Shown: piece after piece, positions 1-7,971 of the stretch
How the letters are laid out: every line of letters begins with the position of its first letter
Position numbering within the stretch: the first letter of the stretch is position 1
From: Maricaulis alexandrii
GTDB lineage: Bacteria; Pseudomonadota; Alphaproteobacteria; Caulobacterales; Maricaulaceae
Length of the DNA stretch: 64,000 bases
Direction: 5' to 3'
Assembly (NCBI RefSeq): GCF_005871165.1
Contig: NZ_SWKP01000003.1
Coordinates: forward strand, 62,001-126,000
Position numbers and translations under genes: made by a program
The notes under the pieces: generated by a model
Seen by the model: only the letters and a program-made list of their open reading frames with translations
Databases searched by the model: none
Told to the model about the DNA's origin: nothing

Positions 1-355
1 CCGATTGGGTTTTGTAAGCCTGATTATCGAGTCTGCGATAACAACGACGATACAAGTTCGGAGCGCGAGATTGCTTAGCTGCCAGGCGTCGGCGGAGCAT
101 GCGTTCAATGCGATATCCTTGGCCGTGAGCAACAGGAAGAAGCCGTGTTCGCCACTTGTTCGTCTGCCGTTATCAGGTAACCTTTGAGTCGTGCGAACCG
201 GCCAGTTGATGGTCGACAAGACTGTTGCCGCCTAAGGCGAGCCATTCTGAACTAGCTGCGTTGCTACCTCGGCTGAGTGTCTCGCGGAAGTTTAAATTCT
301 GAGCTTGTTTCGGAGTTCCGCAAGGCAGGCTGCAGCGTGACCAATTGGGGAAAGT
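1..355. other. Left-edge stretch with no supportable gene
   Basis: Two plus-strand frames are open from the window edge, ending at TAG 76-78 and at TGA 185-187. Neither encodes anything recognisable, and a partial C-terminus of an upstream gene cannot be excluded. The rest, up to the methyltransferase start, shows no gene, RNA or clear repeat. Confidence 0.4.
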
Positions 356-1282
356 TTGGGCATGTATGACACGGCAGATTCTTGCGTCAGACGGAGTGGT
401 CGTGACGATGATGGGCGAGATGAATTGAAAGAAAGTGCCAAGTTCGATTCGTCAGGCGTGTTGCGACCTGAACGGGGAATTGAGCCGTGTTTCGCGACCG
501 AACATGGTGCGTTGTTTGATCGCGATTGTGAGGAGTTTCTTGGAGCAATCCGGCCGGGAACAGTCGATATGATATTCGCTGATCCGCCGTTTAATCTTGG
601 CAAAGAATATGGCAAGCGGTCAAATGACAGCCGAGAAGAAGAAGAGTATCTGAAATGGTGCTACCGCTGGATTGATCTCGGGATCGAGGCTCTAAAAGAT
701 GGTGGCGCATTTTTTCTGTATAATTTGCCGAAGTGGAATACGCATCTCGCAGCGTATATGTCGAGCCAAGGATTAGATTTCCGTCATTGGATCGCGGTTA
801 ATATTAAGTTAGGTCTTCCAATACAAGGGCGGCTATATCCGAGCCACTACAGCCTTCTCTATTTTACAAAAGGTAAGGCGCGTGTGTTTCGCAAGGTCCG
901 GACGCCTATCGAAACGTGCAGGCATTGCAACGGAGAAATTAAAGATTATGGCGGGCACCGAAAGGCGATGAACCCGAAAGGTGTAAACCTTTCAGATGTT
1001 TGGCACGATATACCGCCGGTTCGGCATCAAAAGTATAAATCGAGCGACAGGAAGGCGAACGCTTTGTCTTCCAAGATTCTTGATCGAGTGATCGAAATCT
1101 CAACGGAGCCAGGCGACCTTGTGGTGGACCCGTTTGGTGGGAGCGGAACAACGTTTGCATCAGCTGAGGCGAAGCACCGTCGCTGGATGGGTACAGATAT
1201 TGATTTCGCCCCAGTGATCGAAGAGCGGATGACCGGGAATCGATATCTCCACCGCAACGACGACGTTGTTGATCTCGATTGA
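356..1282 (+). CDS. Beta-class DNA methyltransferase of a type II R-M system
   Basis: This is an S-adenosylmethionine-dependent DNA amino-methyltransferase that should protect host DNA against the adjacent BamHI-like endonuclease. The catalytic motif IV, DPPF followed by NLGK, lies at about residues 76-83. The SAM-binding motif DPFGGSGTT lies near the C-terminus at about residue 258. Catalytic motif first and SAM motif last is the beta-class order (N6-adenine or N4-cytosine). A Cys-x2-Cys pair followed by a His sits in the middle of the protein, in the likely target-recognition region. The longest frame starts at TTG 356; ATG 362, two codons on, is an equally likely start. It converges with the endonuclease gene, leaving one base between the stop codons. 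Base composition is AT-richer than the host genes, consistent with transfer. Confidence 0.85.
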   Translation: MGMYDTADSCVRRSGRDDDGRDELKESAKFDSSGVLRPERGIEPCFATEHGALFDRDCEEFLGAIRPGTVDMIFADPPFNLGKEYGKRSNDSREEEEYLKWCYRWIDLGIEALKDGGAFFLYNLPKWNTHLAAYMSSQGLDFRHWIAVNIKLGLPIQGRLYPSHYSLLYFTKGKARVFRKVRTPIETCRHCNGEIKDYGGHRKAMNPKGVNLSDVWHDIPPVRHQKYKSSDRKANALSSKILDRVIEISTEPGDLVVDPFGGSGTTFASAEAKHRRWMGTDIDFAPVIEERMTGNRYLHRNDDVVDLD

Positions 1283-1283
1283 A

Positions 1284-1880
1284 TTAGGGTTTGGCAGATT
1301 TGCGTTGTTTGGGGATCGGCGGAGTTGTCAGGTCCTCCGCGTCATGTTCGACCACGAGAATTTCAATGACACCCGCACTGCACGGTGTCGCGGTCCAAAG
1401 CGGTATGTATCGTTCAATCTCGCCGATATTTCCCACTCGATCCGTCAGGTAAGGGGCGAGTTTGTTGGACGAGATCGCGAGAATGCCACCGGCGAGGACA
1501 CCCATATTTAGACCGAGGCAGATCTTGTTCATCGAACGATGACTCGACGCCACATTGCCTGTTTCCCATTCGAAAGCGATGAGGCCGTGCTGGGATTCGA
1601 AGGCCGAGTCGATCTTGGCAGGTCGTTTGGACGTATCGATTGGCCAGTTTACTTGCGAAGTCCAGCCCCGATTGGCTAAGTGTTTTGCAGCCTGTTGAGT
1701 GATGGGGCGGACGCCGTTCTTGTCCTTTTGTGGACTGATGGTGAAACGCCCGCTTCCTATTGGCCACTCTACGGCGGTGATTGCAGCGATGACATCGTTG
1801 CGAAGCTTTTGCCATTCTGATGATGGGGCGAGGGCTCCCTTGCCCAACACACGCTTCGTATCAACGACTTTCATGCTCAA
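1284..1880 (-). CDS. BamHI-family type II restriction endonuclease
   Basis: The 198-residue protein aligns by eye over most of its length with R.BamHI (213 residues). Shared blocks include a WP-x-S-x-x-FTI segment, an NGVxPI segment, the MEFETGN-like block (here FEWETGN), the following SSHRSMNK-x-x-LGL helix and a YLTDRV-x-N motif. The catalytic triad of BamHI (Asp94, Glu111, Glu113) maps to Asp91, Glu104 and Glu106 here, with a shorter loop between Asp and the first Glu. It should cut double-stranded DNA as a dimer with Mg2+. The recognition site is not readable from sequence; known relatives cut sites built on GATC. It is encoded tail-to-tail with the methyltransferase. ATG at codon 3 is an alternative start. 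Confidence 0.87.
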   Translation of the reverse strand: MSMKVVDTKRVLGKGALAPSSEWQKLRNDVIAAITAVEWPIGSGRFTISPQKDKNGVRPITQQAAKHLANRGWTSQVNWPIDTSKRPAKIDSAFESQHGLIAFEWETGNVASSHRSMNKICLGLNMGVLAGGILAISSNKLAPYLTDRVGNIGEIERYIPLWTATPCSAGVIEILVVEHDAEDLTTPPIPKQRKSAKP

Positions 1881-1972
1881 CCCATCGTCTATTCATTACG
1901 GATAGGGTTACGTTGAGTCGAATTCGCCTGCCAGATGGGCCGGGTTGCCGCAGAAAGTTCACCACACAGCGC

Positions 1973-1995
1973 GTCACACATCGAGTCACACATCG
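1973..1995. repeat. Tandem 12-bp repeat beside tRNA-Ser
   Basis: GTCACACATCG occurs twice with a 12-bp period (1973-1983 and 1985-1995), and a degraded third copy may precede it. It lies about 50 bp from the tRNA 3' end, between the endonuclease gene and the tRNA. Short direct repeats at this place can be arm-type integrase sites or remnants of an excised island; which applies is unknown. Confidence 0.5.
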
Positions 1996-2044
1996 TCGTG
2001 TTGGTGAGCGGTAAGCTATTGAACTTTATGGCTTGTAAGGGTGG

Positions 2045-2135
2045 TGGCGGAGAGGATGGGATTCGAACCCACGAGACGGGGACACCGCCTACTCCCTTAG
2101 CAGGGGAGCGCCTTCGACCACTCGGCCACCTCTCC
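2045..2135 (-). tRNA. tRNA-Ser (anticodon GCU)
   Basis: On the minus strand the gene begins GGAGAGG and ends CCTCTCC-G-CCA, giving a perfect 7-bp acceptor stem, discriminator G and encoded CCA (2045-2047). The T-loop GGTTCGAATCC is canonical. The anticodon loop CTGCTAA has anticodon GCT at 2099-2101. A long variable arm typical of class II serine tRNAs is present. Its 3' end faces the AT-rich R-M segment. Confidence 0.97.
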
Positions 2136-2223
2136 ACCTGCCGGTTTAGTCGCCCCGGGCGGGGGCATCAAGAGTGTGCCGCCGCTCCGTCACGATATTC
2201 TGCAGTCGCCAGTTGTGGAGGCG

Positions 2224-3324
2224 TCAGGCAATGCCGGGGGAAGGGGCGAGCCAATCCTCACCTGCGGTCTGGCGGAAACCCGCTCCCCATCGCTCCAGAA
2301 AGCGGGTTTCCCCGGTCCAGAATCCGGGGCGCTGGCGCAGGTCTTCACGCAGTTGCGCGGACAGCATGGCGTCGCCGGTTTCCCGGGCCCGGATGAAGTC
2401 ATGGGCGAGTGTCATCTCGGCCCCTTGATCCTCGTTCAGGGGCAGCCGCATGGGAGCCCCCTGGAGGGCTGGTCGGGCCAATTGGCGGGCATCGACGATT
2501 TCGAGGCCGGCTTTGACAGCGCTCTGCCCGGCTGTCTCGCCGACCCCGTGAACCGCGAACAGGCGCACCATGCGCTGAAGGATGGAGGCGGAAGCCTGCA
2601 GATTACGCTCCAGTCCGGGTTCGGACAGGCGGGCCAGCCAGGGGGTGAGTTCGCTCAGCCTCTGCTCCGGCGTCAGAGATTTGCGGGCCTCGACCTGGGA
2701 GGGAAGCTTGAGCGCGGTGGTGCGCGCCGTGCTGGCGATCCGCAGCTCCGGCTGGCGGAAGAATTTGGCCCACATATAGCTGTCCGAGGGGCCGGCCTCG
2801 CGCGGTGCACAGGTCCAGCCTTCAGGCAGGTCGAGATAGGCTTCGCGGCGATAGGCGACGAAATTGGGACCGGCGCTGAGCGGGATGCCAGCGGCCTGTG
2901 ACCGCTTCATCTGCGGCGTGCCCATATTGACCGGCCACCAATCGCTCTGACCGTCCGGCTGCAGGCGAAGCGGGGCCTGGTTGGCCCAGTCGGCGTGTTC
3001 GAGCAATTGGGTCATGACGGCCAGATGGTCGGGGAGCCAGAGATCGTCATCGCTCAACTGGCAGACTATCCGGGCGCGACTCTGCCGGATCACCGGATCA
3101 CGATGGTTTTCGCCAAAACGTTCCGACTTCGGGAAGCGGACGGTGCTAATGCGGCCGTCGCGTTGTGTGATGGCTTCCAGCACTGTTTGCGTGCGCGCTG
3201 GGCAGCCGTCACAGAGAACCACCATTTCCCAGTTGGACAGGGTCTGGGCCTGGGCACTCGCAATGGCGGCAAACAGGGTATCGGCGTGATCATGGGTCGG
3301 GCACAGGATGAGGATGTCGGGCAT
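2224..3324 (-). CDS. Family 2 glycosyltransferase
   Basis: The 366-residue protein starts with a GT-A nucleotide-binding fold (ILILCPTHDHADTLFAAI) and carries the acidic SDDDLW motif at about residue 94, which binds the metal and nucleotide-sugar. No membrane segments are evident, so it is probably cytoplasmic. It follows the RmlC-like gene with an ATGA overlap (3324-3326), so the two are translationally coupled and probably serve cell-surface or exported glycan synthesis. The sugar and acceptor cannot be told from sequence. Confidence 0.8.
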   Translation of the reverse strand: MPDILILCPTHDHADTLFAAIASAQAQTLSNWEMVVLCDGCPARTQTVLEAITQRDGRISTVRFPKSERFGENHRDPVIRQSRARIVCQLSDDDLWLPDHLAVMTQLLEHADWANQAPLRLQPDGQSDWWPVNMGTPQMKRSQAAGIPLSAGPNFVAYRREAYLDLPEGWTCAPREAGPSDSYMWAKFFRQPELRIASTARTTALKLPSQVEARKSLTPEQRLSELTPWLARLSEPGLERNLQASASILQRMVRLFAVHGVGETAGQSAVKAGLEIVDARQLARPALQGAPMRLPLNEDQGAEMTLAHDFIRARETGDAMLSAQLREDLRQRPGFWTGETRFLERWGAGFRQTAGEDWLAPSPGIA

Positions 3325-3884
3325 CAGGCCGGGCTCGTCAGCCGTTGTGTCTCCAGACTGGCCCGATAGCGCTCGACCATGGTTTTGAAGTCCGATGCCT
3401 TGGCATCACGCTCCGACAAGGCGGGCGCAGAAATGGCGGGCCAGTCCAGTCCGAGTTCGGGGTCATCCCAGCGGCACTCGATTTCATCATCCCGGGTCCA
3501 GCCATGGCTCATACCCCAGACCAGGAAATTGCCGTCGGGCACGTAAAAACCGTGCAGGACCCCCGGTGGAATGAGCACGCCGCTCGGCCTGTCGCCCGAC
3601 ATGTCGAGCCGGGTGCGCAGGCCCCGCGTGGCGGAGTCGGGGCGAATATCGACCAGGCCGAGGAGCATGCGGCCTTCCAGCACCACCATGTAATCGGTGT
3701 GGAGCGGGTGGACATGCATGCCGCGGAAGACGTTCGGCTCATTTCGGGAGGCATTCCATTGGGTCAACCCGATCAGGCCCGGCCAGTCCTGGCGGAATAC
3801 CTCCGTCAGATCGCCCCGCGCATCCTGATGCCGGGTCAGCTGCGTGCATATCACGCCTTCAGGCAGGGCGGGTGAGGGCTTCAT
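3324..3884 (-). CDS. RmlC-like dTDP-4-dehydrorhamnose 3,5-epimerase family protein
   Basis: The 186-residue cupin has the RmlC signature elements: FRGMHVHP at about residues 53-60 (the equivalent of the RGLHYQ block with the catalytic His), a DYMVVLEG strand and IPPGVLHGFYV at about 105-115. The family epimerises 4-keto-6-deoxy nucleotide sugars, and pairing with a glycosyltransferase supports a sugar role. The other rml genes are not in the window and some residues differ from classical RmlC, so a related nucleotide-sugar epimerase or isomerase is possible. It is the first gene of a two-gene minus-strand unit. Confidence 0.75.
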   Translation of the reverse strand: MKPSPALPEGVICTQLTRHQDARGDLTEVFRQDWPGLIGLTQWNASRNEPNVFRGMHVHPLHTDYMVVLEGRMLLGLVDIRPDSATRGLRTRLDMSGDRPSGVLIPPGVLHGFYVPDGNFLVWGMSHGWTRDDEIECRWDDPELGLDWPAISAPALSERDAKASDFKTMVERYRASLETQRLTSPA

Positions 3885-4264
3885 GTTGAGTTTGTTGTCC
3901 CTAATTCTGCATCCTTAGGGAGAATATCTGCTTGCAATCCATATGCAATCTGAACCTGTGCGACGGGTGCTGGTCCGGATTTCCTGCCAGCGCCGTCGCG
4001 CATCGTCCGTTCCGCCCTCGCCATCATGGAAGAAGGGCGAGTGGGCGCGTCCTGTCCGCACGGCCGGGACAGAAAAAGACAGCGCCGCAAGGAAACAGGC
4101 CCCGAAAAAACTGGCATGCCATCCGCATCACCCACCCCCGCGAGGCGGTGGATGTGTGGGTGCGGACATGCCCGCTCAGCAACAAGGCCCGAACGGCCGG
4201 TTTGGGATCCGGGGGAGCGGATATCGGGAGAGCTTGCTGCAGACAGGGGGAGCCCCGAACGCAA
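3885..4264. other. Intergenic region without a supported gene
   Basis: Between the epimerase start and the hairpin downstream of glutaryl-CoA dehydrogenase, frames on both strands are open but show low-complexity R/P/A/S-rich translations with no family resemblance. The part next to 3884 should hold the promoter of the epimerase-glycosyltransferase unit. Nothing else is recognised. Confidence 0.5.
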
Positions 4265-4290
4265 ACGGGGCGACCGTCAGGCCGCCCCGT
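4265..4290 (-). terminator. Possible terminator downstream of gcdH
   Basis: ACGGGGCG (4265-4272) and CGCCCCGT (4283-4290) form a perfect 8-bp stem with a 10-nt loop, about 30 bp beyond the gcdH stop codon. On the minus strand only a short T-run (TTTGC) follows, so termination may be weak. Confidence 0.5.
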
Positions 4291-4317
4291 TGAAAGCAAT
4301 TCTACTGTCCGTCTGGC

Positions 4318-5538
4318 CTAGAAAAAGGCTTGCAGCCCGGTCTGGGCACGGCCGAGAATGAGTGCGTGGACGTCGTGGGCGCCCTCATAGGTGTTGACCG
4401 TTTCCAGATTGACCATATGGCGGATGACCTGGAATTCCTCGGAAATTCCGTTGCCGCCGTGCATGTCGCGGGACTGGCGAGCGATATCCAGGGCCTTGCC
4501 GCAATTATTGCGCTTGATCAGGGAGATCATTTCCGGCGCCGCGCGGGCTTCGTCCATCAGGCGGCCGACGCGCAGGGCGGATTGCAGGCCCAGCGTGATC
4601 TCGGTCTGCATGTCGGCCAGCTTCTTCTGGTAGAGCTGGGTCTGGGCGAGCGGCTTGTTGAACTGTTTGCGGTCCAGCCCGTACTGACGGGCGGCGTGCC
4701 AGCAGAATTCCGCCGCGCCCATGGCCCCCCAGGCAATGCCGTAGCGGGCGCGGTTGAGGCAGCCGAACGGGCCTTTCAGACCGGAAACATGCGGCAGGAG
4801 GGCGTCCTCGCCGACCTCGACACCGTCCATGACGATCTCGCCGGTGATCGAGGCGCGCAGGGAGAGCTTGCCGCCGATCTTGGGAGCCGACAGGCCTTTC
4901 ATGCCCTTTTCCAGGACGAAGCCCCGGATCTTGCCGTCATGGGCATCCGACTTGGCCCAGACCACGAAGACATCCGCGATCGGGGAGTTGGAGATCCACA
5001 TTTTCGAGCCGGTCAGCTTGTAGCCACTGGCCGTCTTCTGGGCGCGGGTCTTCATCCCGGCCGGATCGGAGCCGGCATCCGGTTCTGTCAGGCCGAAACA
5101 GCCGATCCACTCGCCGGAGGCGAGCTTGGGCAGGTATTTCTGGCGCTGCGCCTCCGAGCCATAGGCGTAGATCGGATACATGACCAGCGAGGACTGGACC
5201 GACATCATGGAGCGATAGCCACTGTCGACGCGCTCGACTTCGCGGGCCACTAGGCCATAGGCGACATAGCCCAGTCCGGCACCGCCATATTCTTCCGGCA
5301 GGGTGCAGCCGAGTAGGCCGTTCTCACCCATTTCGCGGAAGATTTCCGGATCGGTTTTTTCCTCGCGGAAGGCTTCGATCACGCGGGTCTGGAGCTTTTC
5401 CTGGGCGTAGGCGTGGGCCGTGTCGCGGACCAGGCGTTCCTCTTCGCTCAGCTGGTCGTCCAGATAGAAGGGATCATCCCATTTGAATTCGGACAGGTCG
5501 GGCTTGTCCTTGGCCTTGAGTGCGGGCTTGTCGCTCAT
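4318..5538 (-). CDS. gcdH: Glutaryl-CoA dehydrogenase
   Basis: A flavoprotein of the acyl-CoA dehydrogenase family that converts glutaryl-CoA to crotonyl-CoA and CO2 at the end of lysine, tryptophan and aromatic degradation. The 406-residue product matches the GcdH subfamily: opening [13 protein letters not shown], substrate-loop block [27 protein letters not shown], and the catalytic Glu in [20 protein letters not shown] near the C-terminus. ATG 5538 was chosen because GGGGAAGAG precedes it at good spacing; a TTG 21 bases upstream lacks this. It lies 17 bp downstream of an enoyl-CoA hydratase gene, which could hydrate the crotonyl-CoA produced. Confidence 0.93.
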   Translation of the reverse strand: MSDKPALKAKDKPDLSEFKWDDPFYLDDQLSEEERLVRDTAHAYAQEKLQTRVIEAFREEKTDPEIFREMGENGLLGCTLPEEYGGAGLGYVAYGLVAREVERVDSGYRSMMSVQSSLVMYPIYAYGSEAQRQKYLPKLASGEWIGCFGLTEPDAGSDPAGMKTRAQKTASGYKLTGSKMWISNSPIADVFVVWAKSDAHDGKIRGFVLEKGMKGLSAPKIGGKLSLRASITGEIVMDGVEVGEDALLPHVSGLKGPFGCLNRARYGIAWGAMGAAEFCWHAARQYGLDRKQFNKPLAQTQLYQKKLADMQTEITLGLQSALRVGRLMDEARAAPEMISLIKRNNCGKALDIARQSRDMHGGNGISEEFQVIRHMVNLETVNTYEGAHDVHALILGRAQTGLQAFF

Positions 5539-5555
5539 CGCTCGGTCTCTTCCCC

Positions 5556-6347
5556 TCAATGGTCGGCTTTTCTTCCTGAAAAGTCCGGTTTCCTCTTCTC
5601 CAGAAAGGCCTTGTAGCCTTCCTTGAAATCAGCGCTTGAAAACGCATTCGCGAACCAGGCGCGGGTATCGTCATCCTCGTGATCCTGACCATCCAGGATC
5701 CGCGCAATCATCGCCTTGGTGTATGTGGCCGAGCGCGGGGACATGTCCAGCAGACGGTTGCAGTAAGCCTCGATTTCCAGGTCCAGCGCATCCGGTGCGA
5801 ACAGGCGGTCGATCAGGCCCGCCTCCAGCGCTTCGCTGGCCTCCAGCACCCGCGCGGAGAACAGCATGTCCTTGGCCATGGACGGGCCCACCGCCTCGAC
5901 CAGGCGCTTCGTGTCGCCGAACGGGTAGAGCAGGCCCATCTTGGCCGGCGTGATCGCCAGACGTGATGTGGTGTCGGCAAAACGCAGATCGCAGGCCAGC
6001 GCAATGCCGCAACCGCCGCCGACGCAGGCGCCACGAATGGCGGCCAGAGTCGGATGGGGGAAGCGGGCCAGGGCTTCCAGTCCGGCGGCGATACTGGCCG
6101 AATTGGCCTCGCCGCGTTCCTGTGTTTCGTAAATCGCCTCGAATTCGGAAATGTCGGCGCCCGACGCGAAATGCTCGCCGGCACCGCGGACCACCAGGAC
6201 CCGGCAGCGCTCGGCCAGCGTGTCCAGCAGGCCGGGCAGGCTGGCCCACATGGATTCGGTCATCGCATTGCGCTTGTCCGGCCGGTTCAGGATGAGCTCG
6301 GCACGGTCGCCGTCATGGCGGATCAGAAAGGCGTCGTCGGTCGTCAT
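5556..6347 (-). CDS. Enoyl-CoA hydratase/isomerase family protein
   Basis: The 263-residue crotonase-fold protein shows [10 protein letters not shown] near the N-terminus, SGADISEFE in the oxyanion/CoA region and [20 protein letters not shown] for the second oxyanion segment. It probably hydrates a 2-enoyl-CoA, and its place directly upstream of gcdH makes crotonyl-CoA a natural candidate. The usual second catalytic Glu of classical hydratases is not clearly placed, so isomerase or other crotonase activity is possible. The frame stays open far upstream, but the homologous protein begins at ATG 6347. Confidence 0.85.
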   Translation of the reverse strand: MTTDDAFLIRHDGDRAELILNRPDKRNAMTESMWASLPGLLDTLAERCRVLVVRGAGEHFASGADISEFEAIYETQERGEANSASIAAGLEALARFPHPTLAAIRGACVGGGCGIALACDLRFADTTSRLAITPAKMGLLYPFGDTKRLVEAVGPSMAKDMLFSARVLEASEALEAGLIDRLFAPDALDLEIEAYCNRLLDMSPRSATYTKAMIARILDGQDHEDDDTRAWFANAFSSADFKEGYKAFLEKRKPDFSGRKADH

Positions 6348-6452
6348 GGCGCGGCTTGCGGTTGGTGATTGGTCGCGAACCAGCTTAAACCTCCGCCTCT
6401 GGGCAGGAAACGCACCAGCTGCGTTTCGCGCGAACGGGCCGGGGAGGGCTTG

Positions 6453-7910
6453 ATGAGCGGGGACAATTGGATCGTTCTGGTCACCCTGGTGGCCTACAAG
6501 CTCGTGCTGATCGGCGTCGGCGTCTGGGCGTCGTCGCGCAACCGGACAGAGGGCGATTTCCTGCTGGCCAGCCAGGGGCTGGGCGCCTGGGTGGCGGGCC
6601 TGTCCTATGCTGCGTCCACCTCGTCGGCCTGGGTTCTGCTTGGCTTTTCCGGCTTCGTCTATGCCAACGGGCTTTCGGCGCTCTGGATGGTGCCGGGCAT
6701 TTGGGGCGGATATCTCGCCGTCTGGCTCTTCTTCGGCAAGCGGCTGCGTGCCGAGACCCACACCCAGGGCCATGTCACACCGACCGACTTCATCATTGCC
6801 GGGCTGGGACCGCAGTCCCGGCGCATCATCGCCGCGATCGCGTCGGCCTTCATCCTGTTCTGTTTCATCTTCTACATCGCGGCCCAGTTTGGCGCCGCGG
6901 CGGCCGCTTTCGAGACCCAGTTCGGCCTGGGCATCACAGAGAGCGTGCTGATCGGGGCCGCCGTGGTTCTGGTCTACGCCGTGCTGGGCGGGTTCTGGGC
7001 CGTCAGCGTCACCGACATGCTGCAGGGTGCGCTGATGGCGCTGATCGCGATCATCCTGCCGGTTGCGGCCTTCCTGGCTGCGGGCGGTTTTGACGGCGTT
7101 GCCGAGGCGCTCGGTGAGACGGCGCCGGAGGGATATCTCGACATCACGGGCGGGCAGGGCGGTTTCGTGCTGATCGGCTTTGTGCTGGGCGTCTGGGGTG
7201 TCGGTGTGAACGCGATGGGCCAGCCGCAGCTGACGGCGCGCCTGATGGCGGTGAAGGATGAGGCGGCCCGCATGCGGGGCTTCACCATTGCCATGGCCTG
7301 GGCCGTGCTGGTGTTCACCGGCATGACGGTGCTGGCGCTGGCCGGACGGGCTCTGGTCGGCGGGGCGAGCGATGGCGAGACCCTGTTCTACACCCTGTCC
7401 AATGACCTCTTCCCGCCGGTCCTGGCCGGGCTGGTGATTGCGGCGGTCCTGTCGGCGGTGATGTCGACCGTGGATTCCATCCTCCTGTCGGCCTCGGCCG
7501 CAGTCTCCCATGATCTGGGCGTTTCAAAGCGTTTCAAAGGACGCGAAGTCCTGGTGTCGCGGATTGTCATGGTGTCCATCGCCGGTCTGGCCGTTTGGAT
7601 GACGCTGAGCGTGCCCTCGACCATTTTTGCCCGGGTCCTGTTCGCCTGGTCCGCCATTGGCGCTGCCTTCGGTCCGATCATCGCCATGCGTGTGCTCGGC
7701 TTCGAACCGAAGGGCTGGGCCGTCGGGACCGCCATGTGCCTGGGCTTCGGTCTGACCGTCCTGTTCAACTTCCTGGGCAGTCTGCCGCTCGACCCGGACG
7801 GTTCGAACATCCTGATCCGATGGGCCCACGCGCCGGGCGATCCGTTCGAACGTCTGGTGCCCTGGATCCCGGCCCTGTTCGTGCTGTGGCTGGGCGGGCG
7901 AGGGCGCTGA
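6453..7910 (+). CDS. Sodium:solute symporter (PutP-like SSS family)
   Basis: An inner-membrane Na+-coupled transporter of about 485 residues with roughly 12-13 hydrophobic segments. Family hallmarks are the early GLGAWVAGLSYAASTSSAW block, the GFWAVSVTDMLQGALM segment, and LSAVMSTVDSILLSASAAVSHDL, the PutP-type sodium-site helix. The closest functional type is sodium/proline symport, but the substrate cannot be fixed. ATG 6453 is preceded by GGGGAGGG. It is divergent from the enoyl-CoA hydratase gene and ends 61 bp before ccmF. Confidence 0.87.
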   Translation: MSGDNWIVLVTLVAYKLVLIGVGVWASSRNRTEGDFLLASQGLGAWVAGLSYAASTSSAWVLLGFSGFVYANGLSALWMVPGIWGGYLAVWLFFGKRLRAETHTQGHVTPTDFIIAGLGPQSRRIIAAIASAFILFCFIFYIAAQFGAAAAAFETQFGLGITESVLIGAAVVLVYAVLGGFWAVSVTDMLQGALMALIAIILPVAAFLAAGGFDGVAEALGETAPEGYLDITGGQGGFVLIGFVLGVWGVGVNAMGQPQLTARLMAVKDEAARMRGFTIAMAWAVLVFTGMTVLALAGRALVGGASDGETLFYTLSNDLFPPVLAGLVIAAVLSAVMSTVDSILLSASAAVSHDLGVSKRFKGREVLVSRIVMVSIAGLAVWMTLSVPSTIFARVLFAWSAIGAAFGPIIAMRVLGFEPKGWAVGTAMCLGFGLTVLFNFLGSLPLDPDGSNILIRWAHAPGDPFERLVPWIPALFVLWLGGRGR

Positions 7911-7971
7911 CATCGCCCCTGCGACACCCTGCACCTTGACCTGAGGCCCGTCCCGTAAGAAGTCCCCGGGC

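Larger units (their letters stand above)
1..2047. other. AT-richer segment, probable genomic-island edge at tRNA-Ser
   Basis: The sequence from the left edge to the 3' end of tRNA-Ser is visibly richer in A and T and uses more A/T-ending codons than the genes to its right. It carries a restriction-modification pair, a typical island cargo, and it touches the CCA-proximal end of the tRNA, the usual target of tyrosine integrases. No integrase gene is visible inside the window; it could lie further left. The island reading is an inference from composition, cargo and position. Confidence 0.45.

Noticed and set aside
1973-1995. CRISPR-like short repeats
   Set aside because: Only two clean 11-bp copies with 12-bp period and no spacers; not a CRISPR array.
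1889-2137. Minus-strand open frame of 82 codons over the tRNA
   Set aside because: It is the translation of tRNA-Ser and flanking DNA, a common false gene.
3881-4264. Minus-strand frame of 127 codons upstream of the epimerase
   Set aside because: Low-complexity S/R/P/A composition, no ribosome site, no family resemblance; a plus-strand frame over the same bases is equally open.
6348-7511. N-terminal extension of the enoyl-CoA hydratase frame
   Set aside because: The frame stays open upstream but runs antisense to the sodium symporter and has no conserved sequence; the crotonase homology starts at 6347.
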